This document shows, one piece after another, positions 21,250 through 33,326 of a stretch of DNA of 64,000 bases. The notes below the pieces were generated by a model. The model had not been told where the DNA came from. It did no database searches and saw nothing but the letters and a program-made list of their open reading frames with translations. The position numbers and the translations under genes were made by a program. Source of the DNA: Capronia americana (taxonomy: Eukaryota > Ascomycota > Eurotiomycetes > Chaetothyriales > Herpotrichiellaceae); contig JADWQD010000016.1 of the NCBI GenBank assembly GCA_016110215.1, forward strand, positions 372,001 through 436,000, given 5' to 3'. Numbering within the stretch: the stretch's first letter is position 1; each line of letters opens with the position of its first letter.

Positions 21250-22145
21250 CTATGAGTCTGTCTCCATAGCATCGCCGCCTTCCGTGGCAGTCGACTCCAC
21301 GTTGGCTTCCAGCAAAGGTCCGATGTCTTGCCCGTCGTACAGCTTGAACGCCTCGAACTTCTTGCGGCCATCTTTCTCGCCGATACCAATCACCGCCAGG
21401 CTGGTATTGTCCACCGTCAGCTCCTTGTCTTGTGCCAGAGATTCTTTCAGCGCAAGCAGAGCATGCTTGATCAGCTCGTCCCGACTGCAGTCGGCGAACT
21501 TGTCCAAATGTCTCTCGAGGTACGTTCTCGCCATCTGGCTTCTCGCACCGATTGCACAAGCAAGCATCTCCTGGGTCATACCAGAGGGGGAGAACTCGAA
21601 CAGATGCGGTCCCAGCTCGTCCACGCCCGCAACCAATAGTCCAACACCATATGGTCTTTTACCGTAATGTTGCGTGTTTGACTGAGCCCGGTCTCCTATC
21701 ATGTTCACGATGCGCTCGACGGGTATGGGGCGACCGTAGGTCATTTTCGAGGCGAGGGACTGTTGCTTCATGAAGTTGGAAAGGACGCGGGCGTCGGATG
21801 CGAGACCGGCGAGGGCAACTCCCAAGTGGTCATCGACGCCAACTATCTTTTTCTGGTAGGATGATAGTTCTTCTGCATTTCTCTGCACGGGTCTGTAAGC
21901 ATTGGGCGCATCACCATCGGCAGGGTTGCTGTCGACGAACCTTGAGAGCTGTGAGGACAGCGTGCTTCTTGCTGACAACTCCAACAACTACTGAGCCTTG
22001 TTTGACAGCCTCTTGAGCATATTCGACCTGGAATATCCGGCCCTGAGGTGAACTGGTGATGAGTTAGTATTCAGAGCACCGGCACGGGTCTCAGACAGGA
22101 ACCTTACAATGTGACAGAGTCGTTGTCGTAATTATTTCTGAACAT
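21250..22145 (-). CDS. pre5: 20S proteasome subunit alpha 6 (PRE5/PSMA1 type), 260 aa
   Basis: One of the seven alpha-ring subunits of the 20S proteasome core. Three exons on the minus strand: 22145-22108 ([12 protein letters not shown]), 22052-21941 ([19 protein letters not shown], the alpha-subunit signature) and 21882-21250. The second donor is GTTCGT, weaker than usual, but only this splice joins TALK to [13 protein letters not shown] as family members require. Further landmarks: [46 protein letters not shown]. The Asp/Glu-rich tail ([12 protein letters not shown]) is typical of this subunit. It is catalytically inactive by family. It shares a 429-base divergent promoter with VPS55. Confidence 0.95.
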
Positions 22146-22574
22146 AGTGACTGGAGGCTATTCAACAGCTGTATTCCTGAAAACTTGGGAGCAAGAAATA
22201 TGTAGTGCAGCGCGAGTTGATGGGCTTCAGCATAAAAGCGAGTGAAGCCAGGCAATGGGCAGACGCGCAAACTGCTGGCCGCTTCCTCGCGATTTGCGGA
22301 GCTCGTCCAGAGCCGCACCAGCCCAGCCACATCCTGCCTGGCCCTGACTCCGAACCGTCGTCACTTGAACGACGACAAACCGATCCTTTGGTCAGTTCAT
22401 CCTCCGAGACTTGATATATCGACTTCCGGCCTCGATACTCGGCTCGCTCTCGCTTTGCATCCATATCAACTTCTGCCAACCGCCTTGGAAAAGGTGTCCG
22501 ACGACATTCCCGCAGCTACGCAGGCATCGATACACCCAACCAACCTTTCACTTCACCTTGCAACAGATCTCGCC
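22146..22574. promoter_or_regulatory. Divergent promoter, proteasome alpha6 / VPS55
   Basis: The two start codons are 429 bases apart and point away from each other. I saw no clear match to the yeast proteasome element GGTGGCAAA and no convincing TATA box. Confidence 0.5.
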
Positions 22575-23079
22575 ATGACGACGGCTGGGCTGAAAACGAT
22601 CATCGCACTCTCTTTCGTACGTCGCATTCAAGAAACTCATGGCTTCACAAACTCAGGCTAACACAATCAGATCCTTGCCATCGGATTTCTCCTCGTCATC
22701 CTCTCCGCCGCGTTATTCCACAACTTCCTTACCCTCCTTGTGGTCGCAACTTATGTGTTAGCGCCCGTACCAAACTGGATCGCATCAAGATGCGCCAACC
22801 CGGATGACTTTATTGAGAGTAACTCTGGCGCATGGATCGACTTAGGCCGGTTTGCTACCGGGTTCCTTGTGCTTATGGGCATCGGTACGTTGACAGTCTA
22901 CGGGACAAGATGTGGGTGGTACATACTGATCAGCCCAAAAAACAGCACTGCCCGTCCTCCTTGCACACTCAGCGCTCATCCAAGTACCGGCGATGGTTAT
23001 GTCAATCATTGGTGGGTTGCTGATTTATGGAACCATCATCAGCTTCACCCAATTCTTTAAGGAGGAGCAGGACTTCTGA
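22575..23079 (+). CDS. vps55: Vps55 endosomal sorting membrane protein, 129 aa
   Basis: Small tetraspan protein of late endosomes that acts with Vps68 in traffic from endosome to vacuole; family also includes animal OB-RGRP/LEPROTL1. Three exons: 22575-22616, 22671-22884 and 22946-23079, with introns of 54 and 61 bases (first has a GGCTAAC branch and ATCAG acceptor). Reads MTTAGLKTIIALSF, then ILAIGFLLVILSAAL as span 1, a second span around TLLVVATYVLAPVPNW, a polar loop (CANPDDF...SGAWIDLGRF), span 3 (FATGFLVLMGIALPVLLAHSAL) and span 4 (MSIIGGLLIYGTIISFTQFF). It ends in EEQDF. Length and hydrophobic pattern fit the family. The next gene downstream on the same strand is VPS68. Confidence 0.93.
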
Positions 23080-23816
23080 TGTGGTGAAGCTGAGGGCGTT
23101 GAGGATCTGTGTGCATATCGCCGGCGTAATGACATTGCTTTGGTTTTAGCGAAGATACTGGGCAATTTGGACGAACACTTATGCAGCGCAAGGATTGTTG
23201 GCAAGCCTCCGCGATGCATACGCAAAGGGAAGTCGAGTATATCTGTATAGTGGGCAATGCTCAAAACGCACTTCAAAACTCCTCTCGCAGCGCTGGACTG
23301 ACTACGGGGCATTTCGCCAATCATGACTTCCGATTCGGTGGCCTTCAGGACCCAAGGTAGCTTTCCCTCCATCTGTACCCTGTGGCTTCGCTTAATGTGG
23401 TTGATGCCATACAGCTCTTCGAGGCAGGGATGACGGTGTCACTGGTCGTTTGAGCTGGATTAGACCACTGTACGAGGTAGACCGTAGCGAATGAGTTGAA
23501 AGCGTCAAGATCACATTCCGCTTCGAAGCTGGGAGGACCAAGTACGAGTACTCGGTATTGTGAGTGCCAACACCACGCAACGCTCAGTGCTGGCCGGCAC
23601 GACGGAATACATTTCCGATTCGTCACATTTCACCACCCAGCCTCCAATTACGACCTGGCGACCCTGCGACACTCGGATGCAGCCTGTGTTGCTCACCTTC
23701 CACCTTGCGCAGGACACTGCATTATCCATCTCTCGCATCTTTACGACACTACTGCAGTACGTCTCTAGACAACCCACCACGCCTAAACTGTTCTGCCGTT
23801 ACCGAAAGGCACAATC
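23080..23816. other. Intergenic spacer between VPS55 and VPS68
   Basis: 737 bases holding the VPS55 3' end and the VPS68 promoter. No gene recognised in it; open frames near 23500-23800 are out of frame with, or upstream of, the VPS68 start. Confidence 0.5.
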
Positions 23817-24405
23817 ATGGACACCTCGCAGCGCCTCTTCCGCTTCACGAAGCCGCAATGGCTCAACAGCGCAAACACCCGCACCGCAGGCGTCTACACA
23901 GCCGGCGCACTCGTACGCCGACTCCCACCACACCCCTTCTCCCTATTTAATCTACCATATACTAATGTCCCCCCCGTGATAGTTCTCACTCGGGTTCTTC
24001 TTCTTCATCGACGCCAGCGTCTTCTCCAAATCCCCTCTCAACGGCTCGACCGTGCACATCAGCTTCGTGGACTGGATCCCCTTCATCTGCTCCGCACTGG
24101 GCATGCTCGTCATCAACAGCATTGAGAAGTCCCGGCTTTCCGCCGACTCGTTTAGCTACAGTGGCAATGGAGTCGCCTGGAAGGCCCGCACCGTCCTGTT
24201 CCTCGGCTTTGCCCTGATGGCCGGCGGATTGGCGGGGAGTGTCACGGTGATGGTCCTCAAGTATCTGTTCAAGGACTATGCGCTACGGACGGTTTACATG
24301 GGCGTTGCGAATGTTGTGGCCAATGGGTTGGTTATGCTGAGTTCGGTCGTGCTGTGGGTGAGTCAGAATATGGAGGATGATTATACCTACAATTTACAGC
24401 TGTGA
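23817..24405 (+). CDS. vps68: Vps68-like tetraspan protein (UPF0220/TMEM50 family), 172 aa
   Basis: Partner of Vps55 in yeast; the pair acts in late endosome to vacuole sorting. Two exons: 23817-23912 and 23983-24405, with a 70-base intron (GTACGC donor, GATAG acceptor). Exon 1 reads MDTSQRLFRFTKPQWL and ends AGVYTAGAL; exon 2 begins FSLGFFFFIDASVFS, completing span 1 with the family's FxxGWxxFIDA-like motif. Further spans: FVDWIPFICSALGMLVI, TVLFLGFALMAGGLAGSVTVMVL, and TVYMGVANVVANGLVMLSSVVLWV. The C terminus (SQNMEDDYTYNLQL) is cytosolic and typical. Lies 737 bases after VPS55, same strand. Confidence 0.93.
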
Positions 24406-24975
24406 GGCGACGGCGGCGGGCACAAAACAGTCAGTCTGTGTATGGAGAGCGTAGCCTCGATACTGTGTATATCTCTTTTCGAGGGGCACGAAGCATGAAG
24501 CAAAGACACATGACGCTATAGCAGGCAAATGGTCTCGGGTCTCGAAAAATTGTATCATGACAATCCAGAATATTCTTCCTTTGCATTGTGGAGTGTGTCT
24601 ATTCTGCTGGATATTCTAGTCAAACTCGTCCTCGTATTGGAAGGAAGATGATCGCACAAAGGTGCAGTCCCAATGGCTGTTGTGGGATCTTTATTCCGCC
24701 ACCGCTAACTTGGGGGCGTCACCAGCTGCTCGCCGCTGGTGTGGCAACACGGGCCGCGATGCTGCTCAAAGGTGGTGTGATAGCCAGCGTCTTCTGACCT
24801 GTGTCAAAGGAGGCAATGTGCTTCGCCGCGGGTCTATCGTGAGGGTTTCAACTTTCCCCCAGGATACCCGACGCTCTGTTGGATACGGCGAAAGTTTCGC
24901 CTTTTCGCCAGTCCGTCCTTCGAGACATGGGCGAGGGATTGCTGGAGCTCTCGGTGGCCTGCATTCCGCTTCGAT
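24406..24975. other. Convergent 3' region, VPS68 / FES1
   Basis: 570 bases between two converging genes; should hold both polyadenylation sites. No gene or repeat seen. Confidence 0.5.
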
Positions 24976-25599
24976 TCATTGTCCATCTCTTAGTTTGCCC
25001 ATGATCGCGTCGATAACGTCCATGTCCGCGGCAGAGACGTGATCTGGTCCGACAATGTCTTTAGGTAATCGCTTGACTGCCTCATTCATGGCTGGCTGGT
25101 AATTTCGAATCGCCGAGCTCAGTGCATAGACAGCCTTCTTCCGAGTAGCTCTGTCCGCATCGTCGAGTGATACCTGCACTAGCCTCTCGATTCCGTTGAG
25201 AGCCACGAGTCGTTCCTGTGCTTTGACGTTGTTCTGGACCGCCGTGCCTACACACCAGGCAGCCATGCGTCGCAAGTCTGCAGAGGCGTTGCTCAACTGA
25301 TCCAACAGTGGCGTCCAGAGTCCGAGGGGCTCCAGGTTGTTGGCATTGTCGATTTGTTCGACTAATTGCTCGAAGTTGTCGAAGGCGGTCATTTTGGAGT
25401 CGTGTGTGATGTCGGGGTCTGAAGAGGTGATGATTGTCATGGCTTCTTTCATGAGGTCGGCATCGCTAGGTCCTCCCATCAAGGAGCGAAGTGCCTCGGC
25501 TGACAGTCCCTTGGGTTCATTAATGGGCTGCTCTGGATCGCGACCTGCGCCGGAGTTTTCGATGCCCCATGACAGTAATGAGTTTAATCCTTTTTCCAT
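24976..25599 (-). CDS. fes1: Hsp70 nucleotide exchange factor Fes1, 207 aa
   Basis: Cytosolic armadillo-type protein that binds Hsp70 and speeds ADP release, helping deliver misfolded proteins for degradation. Single exon from ATG at 25599 to TGA at 24976. Landmarks of the fungal family: MEKGLNSLLSWGIENS at the start, a short Gln/Glu linker, LSAEALRSLMGGPSDADLMKEAM, then helical repeats FEQLVEQIDNANNLEPLGLW, RMAAWCVGTAVQNNVKAQERL and TRKKAVYALSSAIRNYQP. Length matches the usual 200-220. The reading frame is open upstream of this Met for 17 codons, but MEKGLNSLL is the family start. A heat-shock-element-like sequence lies about 170 bases upstream. Confidence 0.95.
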   Translation of the reverse strand: MEKGLNSLLSWGIENSGAGRDPEQPINEPKGLSAEALRSLMGGPSDADLMKEAMTIITSSDPDITHDSKMTAFDNFEQLVEQIDNANNLEPLGLWTPLLDQLSNASADLRRMAAWCVGTAVQNNVKAQERLVALNGIERLVQVSLDDADRATRKKAVYALSSAIRNYQPAMNEAVKRLPKDIVGPDHVSAADMDVIDAIMGKLRDGQ

Positions 25600-27089
25600 A
25601 GTTGCAGAAGATGTCGGTGGCTTTAAGAAGGGTCTTGGAAGATACAGCAAGAACTTTAGTGGAAAATATCGTCTGGTTCACGTTGTTTGAGTCTTCATAT
25701 AGATACACACCTGCAAAAGGGGACAGGATGATTGTAGATGGGTGTCGTGCCGCCAGCCAATCAGGAGAAGTTTCCAGGACTTACTCGGTTCTTCTTTGCG
25801 GTTCGAAGCTCCCAAAGCCAATCAGTTTGCGGCCGCGAGCATCTGTTTCAGTAGGACTGAGACTGTCACCTTGAGTACAGGTACCGGGATAATTAAGGAG
25901 CTGTCACTCGGAGCGCAGGGGAACAGAACAGAAGTTGACGCCTCGCTGAAATGTTAACATACGACTTCGATGGCGGTGATGCTCTTTACCCAGTACGAAG
26001 CGCAGCTAAATGGCATTGGTGGCTGTGCGCCACGCCTGAAAGCGGAGGGCTCGAGTTTCTAGCCACTTTCGATACCCCGCAATCTGTGGCTGGTCCACAC
26101 AAAAATTTAGACAAGAAAATACAAATTCCAGTGTTTCACCTGTTACCCAAGCGTTGAAGGAGCCGGAGCCAGCATTCATAGGCCCATGAGCTTGGTACTA
26201 AGTAACTCCCGGTAAGGAGCCTCGAGAATTTACGAGTAGGTACTCGTACATATCTTTCAGGAAGATAGGCAGCCTGAACAGTAAAACGCCCTATCAAGGT
26301 GGGGGCTTAAAACTAGACGAAAGTGCAAGGGAAGCAGTCGGATCGGTCATCATCAGCCGCGGGAGACCCAACTGGTGGAACGTAGCCTATTGGATTCTGT
26401 CATTTCTTTGTCAGGAATCGAGGGACGATCAGGGTGAGGTTCTTCAGATTCGCAGCTGCCTGCGGACGGTGACGAGGCTCATCTGTCGACGAGGAAGGGA
26501 CATTGCGCGGCTCCCGCCACTTGTGCAGCATCGCATGATCTTGAGGATCTAGGTGGCAACCAAAAGCTTGCATAAATAGCCAATTGTAGGACTTCCCTAG
26601 CATCAAAAGAATTGAATCTCATTCCAACTGCGAGAAAGTCAGGGCAGCAGTATCCGTGCCCACTCCTGGCTAGTTGAGTCTGCGATCATCTTACGAGTAC
26701 CGAGTACGCTCCACAGGTATATGGGTCCTGCAGGCACCTTTCAATGAACGAAGAGACTGACTGGATACATAATCGGTCTCCAGCTAGTATCAGACGTACA
26801 TCGCGGACTGTCTATTCAGCGAAAGCTAGACTCACGGCGACCTGACCCAGCTTGGTCTTGGCGGCTCGCAGCTGCCCGATTTAGCCCACCGCCCAAACCA
26901 CCGCTACTTCTGTTCTTCCATCTCACCCTCCTCAGCTTCTCGTGTCCATCCCCATCCCTCTTACCTATCCATCTCCTCGCTCGTCTTCTCGAAGGCCTGT
27001 TCACCTTCGACGATTCGAGTCTTTTTGCTCTCACCTGCTCAATCGCCTCATCTCGTTCCCCTCACTTTATCCTACACTAATCCGTCACA
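25600..27089. promoter_or_regulatory. Divergent promoter region, FES1 / actin
   Basis: 1.49 kb between two divergent starts. It holds two CCAAT boxes (25757-25761 and 25818-25822), a heat-shock-like element between them and FES1, and a pyrimidine-rich stretch just before the actin ATG (about 26900-27080), as is common for strongly expressed fungal genes. No gene was recognised in the middle. Confidence 0.55.
25766..25775. promoter_or_regulatory. Heat-shock-element-like inverted repeat upstream of FES1
   Basis: The sequence AGAAGTTTCC fits nGAAnnTTCn exactly, and the next five bases (AGGAC) resemble a third, degenerate unit. It lies 167 bases upstream of the FES1 start. FES1 is a known heat-shock target in yeast; function here is inferred. 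Confidence 0.45.
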
Positions 27090-28559
<1,470 letters not shown>

Positions 28560-29073
28560 GTTCCTTATGAGCATCCGGCAATGCTTGGACTTCGACGAAT
28601 TGCAGCAGCCCTTCTAGAACAGTAGTCAACGAGAACAATGTGATGATGAACGGAGGAGAGATGCAGAGCATAGATTTGTGTCGGGCAGAGTGTGAAGCGG
28701 CTGGACAAAAGTACTTGTGGACTAGCGCAGGTGAGCCATGTCTGAAAGGCCTCCAGGGAATTGGGGCCGTTGGAGCCTGCATCAAGTTCACCCGTATCTT
28801 CAATGAACAGCGCCGTCCCAAAGTAGTGCCTAGAATGCAAAGCTAGTCAGACAGGTCTTTCACGTATCTTTTCTAGTGTTTCTGTCTACGGTCGACTCCT
28901 AGATGCCGTGGGATGCGTGTCTCAATGCATGGGAACCAGGTCATCATGCCATCAACCACGCCAGCGAAGTAGCACCAGCAGATTTTGAGTCTTGCAAAGC
29001 ATTCAAAGATATTTCAATCTTAAAAGTGTCACAAGCATTGTCAATGTTATCACCCCTTCCAGTCATGACGTGC
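28560..29073. other. Convergent 3' region, actin / homoserine kinase
   Basis: 514 bases between two converging genes, expected to hold both terminators. No feature recognised. Confidence 0.5.
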
Positions 29074-30416
29074 TTAACCCAGTTGGTTTTCCTGTCGATA
29101 CGTTGGCACATCCCCAGGCACCTCCAGCACCGTGGAACCATCCTCCGCGGGCTCCAAAAGCTTCCACTCTGCGGTGACTCCTTCTTGCTTGAACTGATCA
29201 ATGATCACATTCGCGATACTCTCGAAGTTCTCCGTCGCAAGCGCCAATATCGTTGGTCCAGCGCCTGATAGGCAGATCCCCAGCAAGCCCGGGTGTGTCT
29301 GAGGGGACATTGAGGAGAGTATCGAGGGGAGGGCAGGGATCAGGCCGGCGCGGTAGGGTTGGTGGATACGGTCTTGCATGGCAGAGTAAATGAGTTGGGG
29401 ATCGGGAGGGGAGTCGCTAAGGACGGTCGTCAGGAGCGCGATGCGTTGGAGGTTGAAGATCTGGAGTGTTTTAGCGATAGGACATCCTCCAACCTAGAGG
29501 AGAAGAGTCCGCCTTGCACTTCCGCCACGCTTCTTGACGTGCTGATTGGGACACTAATAGAAGGTCACAAACTTACCATATCCTTCCTCGAATACTCGGT
29601 GGGTAACACCTGTCTCGCTTTTGCCGTGCTGACCTCAAAATCTGGAATGATCGCCAAAGCCTTGATCTCCTTGGACCAGTTGAACCGCCTATAATGCCCG
29701 ATGTTCTCTGGTGGAATAGGCGGCACAAGACCCGTATCTATTCCTCCCGCTGGTTGGGGCAATACTTCAGAGAGAGGGACTTCCTTTCTCGCCATGTCCA
29801 CAGGATCGAGTTCATTGAGATACGTACCCACAAACCCGCCGTACAACGCCGCGGCAACATTATCCGGATGCCGTTCGACCATCAACGCGAAGTCCAGGAC
29901 CCGAGGTTTCGACAGGTTGAACCCTCCAACTATGTTCCCCAGCAAAACGCCCGCAACGACGGCCGCGCCCGAGGATCCTAGTCCTCTTCCCAGAGGGATA
30001 GGATTCTGAATGTGCACATGCGTGTGAGCAGGAAAGTCATGTTGACCATGACACCTCAGGACATACAATGCCGTGCGGGTGAGGAGGTTATTCTCGGGGG
30101 TAAGGTCGATGTCCGCGGCGCCGACCCCGGCATAGGTTACCGTGCAGTTGTGTGGATTTGAGGCGTCAGGTTGCGCCGACGGGGAGATGCTGACGCGTAG
30201 TTCGAGGTACATTGAGAGGGCGAGGCCAATTACGTCGAAGCCCGGGCCTATTATCGAGAAGGGTTGGAATCAGAATCGGATCAGGCTGAAGCTTCAGTTG
30301 GGATGAGCCAGTTGACTGTCGACTTACCTATATTGGCCGACGAGCATGGCACCTCTAATCAGGTTAGCGCTTCACTCAGATACTGTCATAGAGAGCAGTG
30401 TACTTATAATCCACAT
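29074..30416 (-). CDS. thr1: Homoserine kinase, 365 aa
   Basis: GHMP-family kinase that phosphorylates L-homoserine with ATP, the step before threonine synthase. Four exons on the minus strand: 30416-30404 (13 bases), 30354-30328 (27 bases), 30247-29577 and 29460-29074. Summed length 1098 bases gives 365 residues. The tiny exons rebuild [30 protein letters not shown], the family's N-terminal motif. The GHMP ATP-binding motif is PIPLGRGLGSSGAAVVAG. Later motifs: VERHPDNVAAALYGGF and GICLSGAGPTILAL. The third acceptor joins SRKDM to IFNLQRIALL. Start chosen as the only ATG that splices into this frame at the right distance. Divergent from ADE5,7. Confidence 0.95.
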
Positions 30417-30935
30417 CTTTAACAGGCGGCAAGGTCAATAACGGAGGTTTTCTGACGCTTGGCGCCCACGCGCGGTGCAGATGTATCACGAGGTTCGCGT
30501 GCTAATTTTCGTGTCTTTGAGAAGTCCTCATTCCATGACCATCGGATGATTAGATGCGCAACAATCGGCTCATCTACGCTTACGGTGAATCCCAATGTTT
30601 TGTGACTGCCGTTGGAGAGAACTTTGACTGCCCTTTGAACCTGGAAGTCCAGGAACAGTCACTTCGCGTCAGGCTGACCAATCAGCGAGCGGGAGGCAGC
30701 GAAAATCGGCGGGCGGGACGAGCGAGTGAATTTTTTCGGCCTCAGCTTGGCGTTGGAGGTTGTATATTTTTCTTCTGCGGCAATTTCAGACATGGTAGCA
30801 CAGGCGGCCGCGAGGCCTTCATGAGGTGTAAGTGATCGGAGCGATTCATCCTTGGGCTGTCTCATCGTCGTCGTACATTGTGCAGAGGACACCACCTGAA
30901 TACTCGCTCACCCCTTTCAAATACTTCATTTCAAA
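30417..30935. promoter_or_regulatory. Divergent promoter, homoserine kinase / ADE5,7
   Basis: 519 bases shared by an amino-acid and a purine biosynthesis gene. A CCAAT box (ACCAATCAGCG) lies near 30679. I found no exact TGACTCA site for the general amino acid control regulator in this spacer. Confidence 0.5.
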
Positions 30936-33326
30936 ATGACGGAGAGGCTACGCATACTGGTCATCGGCTCAGGCGGCCGCGAACATGCGATTGCATGGAA
31001 GTTGGCCAAGTCGCCTTCCGTCGATGTTGTTCACGTCGCGCCCGGCAATGGCGGCACCGCCTCTTCCGCAGACAAGATCGTCAATGTCAATATAACTGTC
31101 AATGATTTCACAGAGTTGGTGGCACACGCACGGAAACATGGCTTGAATCTAGTGGTTGTAGGGCCTGAAGCGCCCCTGGTTGCAGGCGTGAAGGAATTCT
31201 TCAGTGCTGCAAATATTAGGTGCTTTGGGCCCTCCAAGAAAGCTGCACAAATGGAAGGATCAAAGGCCTTCTCGAAGGACTTTATGCAACGGCACGGGAT
31301 ACCTACGGCGGCCTACAGGACCTTCAGCGATTATGAAAGTGCGCGAGAGTATCTGGATTCTGTCAACCATGACGTCGTGATCAAGGCGGACGGGCTTGCG
31401 GCTGGCAAGGGAGTCATCATCCCGACAACCAAACAGGAAGCACATGATGCGCTCAAGCAAATTATGGTGGCGCGCGAGTTTGGATCAGCAGGCTCCCAGG
31501 TTGTCATTGAGGAGTTCTTGGAAGGTGAGGAGTTAAGCGTGCTTTCATTCAGCGACGGCTATACCATACGGTCCTTACCACCTGCCCAGGATCACAAGCG
31601 TGCCTTTGACGGTGATCAGGGCCCGAACACGGGAGGCATGGGCTGCTACGCGCCTACTAGAATCGCTTCGAAGGAGTTAATTGCACAAGTGGACCGGGAA
31701 ATCGTGCAGCCGACAATCGATGGCATGAGACGAGAGAAAATGCCATTGGTCGGTATGCTCTTCACGGGCCTGATGATCACCAAGAACGGTCCGAAAGTTC
31801 TGGAGTACAATGTCAGAGGAGGAGATCCAGAAACACAGACCCTGCTTCCGCTTCTCAGCGACGATACCGACCTTGCCGAGGTTATGCTGGCGTGCACGGA
31901 GCACTGGCTGGACGGCGTTGATCTCAAAATCGAACCCAAGTTCTCTGCTACGGTGGTTGCATGCGCCGAGGGTTATCCTGGCCCTTATTTCAAAAATCGG
32001 CCGATCACCTTGCAGCAGCAGCTCTTACCAGACACGCACATTTTCCATGCCGGCACCATTAGAGAAGGGAAGCAAGTCATCTCGATGGGCGGGCGGGTGA
32101 TTTGTGCAACCGCAACGGCAGAGACGTTGGAAGAGGCTGTCGCTCGGGCGTATAACGGGATGGATACCATTAAGTTCCAGGGCATGCATTACAGAAAGGA
32201 CATCGCGCACCGGGCGTTCAAACGCAAGGCGGATGCTCTCACCGTCGAGCAGAATGGAATGACCTACGCCTCGGCAGGAGTGTCCATTGACGCGGGCAAC
32301 GACCTGGTCAGGATGATCAAACCCTGGGTGAAGAAGACCGCACGCCCCGGTGCTGATGCCGACCTAGGAGGCTTTGGAGGTGCCTTTGACCTTGCCAAGG
32401 CGGGATATCACCAGGATTCTCCAATCTTGATCAGCGCAACTGACGGAGTGGGCTCGAAACTCAAGATCGCTCATGCTATGAATGTTCACGACACAGTTGG
32501 GATTGACCTGGTCGCCATGAACGTGAATGATCTCGTCGTCCAAGGGGCCCGACCACACATCTTCCTTGACTACTTCGGCTGCAGTATTCTGGATGTTGCT
32601 ATTGCGAGTGCCTTTATTCGAGGTGTTTGTGATGGCTGCGAGACTGCAGACTGCACTCTAGTTGGTGGGGAAACTTCTGAAATGCCTGGCGTCTACAGCG
32701 GCACAGAGTACGACGCTGTGGGGACCGCTGTGGGTGCTGTTAATAAGGCAGCTGGCCAGAAAATCTTACCGGACATGGAGAGCATGGTCGAAGGCGATGT
32801 ACTTCTGGGCCTGGCGTCGAGCGGAGTCCACTCGAACGGCTTTTCCCTGGTCCGGCGAATCATTGAGAAGATGCACCTTAATTTCTCAGATACTGCTCCG
32901 TGGGATGTTCAGACCACAGTCGGCAGCTCTCTCCTTATACCGACACGCATCTATGTCGTTCCGCTGTTGAAAGCAGTTGAACGGGACCTGGTCAAAGGAA
33001 TGGCTCATATTACAGGCGGTGGAGTGCTGGAGAATGTACCAAGAATGCTTCCCAAGCACCTGGCCGCCGAGATCGACGTGTCCGCCTGGGATCGACCCCC
33101 GGTGTTCACATGGCTCCAAAAAGCCGGAAATGTCAGCAGTGAAGAGATGAGTCGGACGTTCAACAACGGGATAGGCATGGTTCTCGTCGTGTCGACCGTT
33201 GCAGCGGGAGAAGTGAAGCGGATCCTCGAAGAGAATGGGGAGACCGTCTTTAGGATCGGTAAGCTGGTCCACCGGGAGAATGATGGATGTATCCTGAAGA
33301 ATCTGGGCAGCTGGAGTGCGCCATGA
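30936..33326 (+). CDS. ade5,7: Bifunctional GAR synthetase / AIR synthetase (Ade5,7), 796 aa
   Basis: Carries out steps two and five of de novo purine synthesis: phosphoribosylamine plus glycine to GAR, and FGAM to AIR. Single exon of 796 residues. N-terminal GARS half (about 1-430): LRILVIGSGGREHAIAWKL, VVVGPEAPLVAGV, then ATP-grasp motifs VIKADGLAAGKGVII, GEELSVLSF, and DQGPNTGGMGCYAPT, with MLFTGLMIT and EYNVRGGDPETQ. C-terminal AIRS half (about 440-790): YASAGVSIDAGNDL, ISATDGVGSKLKIA near residue 500, GIDLVAMNVNDLVVQGA, VGGETSEMPGVY and HITGGGVLENVPR. The order is the same as in yeast Ade5,7; animals carry a third domain that is absent here. Cytosolic. Confidence 0.98.
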   Translation: MTERLRILVIGSGGREHAIAWKLAKSPSVDVVHVAPGNGGTASSADKIVNVNITVNDFTELVAHARKHGLNLVVVGPEAPLVAGVKEFFSAANIRCFGPSKKAAQMEGSKAFSKDFMQRHGIPTAAYRTFSDYESAREYLDSVNHDVVIKADGLAAGKGVIIPTTKQEAHDALKQIMVAREFGSAGSQVVIEEFLEGEELSVLSFSDGYTIRSLPPAQDHKRAFDGDQGPNTGGMGCYAPTRIASKELIAQVDREIVQPTIDGMRREKMPLVGMLFTGLMITKNGPKVLEYNVRGGDPETQTLLPLLSDDTDLAEVMLACTEHWLDGVDLKIEPKFSATVVACAEGYPGPYFKNRPITLQQQLLPDTHIFHAGTIREGKQVISMGGRVICATATAETLEEAVARAYNGMDTIKFQGMHYRKDIAHRAFKRKADALTVEQNGMTYASAGVSIDAGNDLVRMIKPWVKKTARPGADADLGGFGGAFDLAKAGYHQDSPILISATDGVGSKLKIAHAMNVHDTVGIDLVAMNVNDLVVQGARPHIFLDYFGCSILDVAIASAFIRGVCDGCETADCTLVGGETSEMPGVYSGTEYDAVGTAVGAVNKAAGQKILPDMESMVEGDVLLGLASSGVHSNGFSLVRRIIEKMHLNFSDTAPWDVQTTVGSSLLIPTRIYVVPLLKAVERDLVKGMAHITGGGVLENVPRMLPKHLAAEIDVSAWDRPPVFTWLQKAGNVSSEEMSRTFNNGIGMVLVVSTVAAGEVKRILEENGETVFRIGKLVHRENDGCILKNLGSWSAP

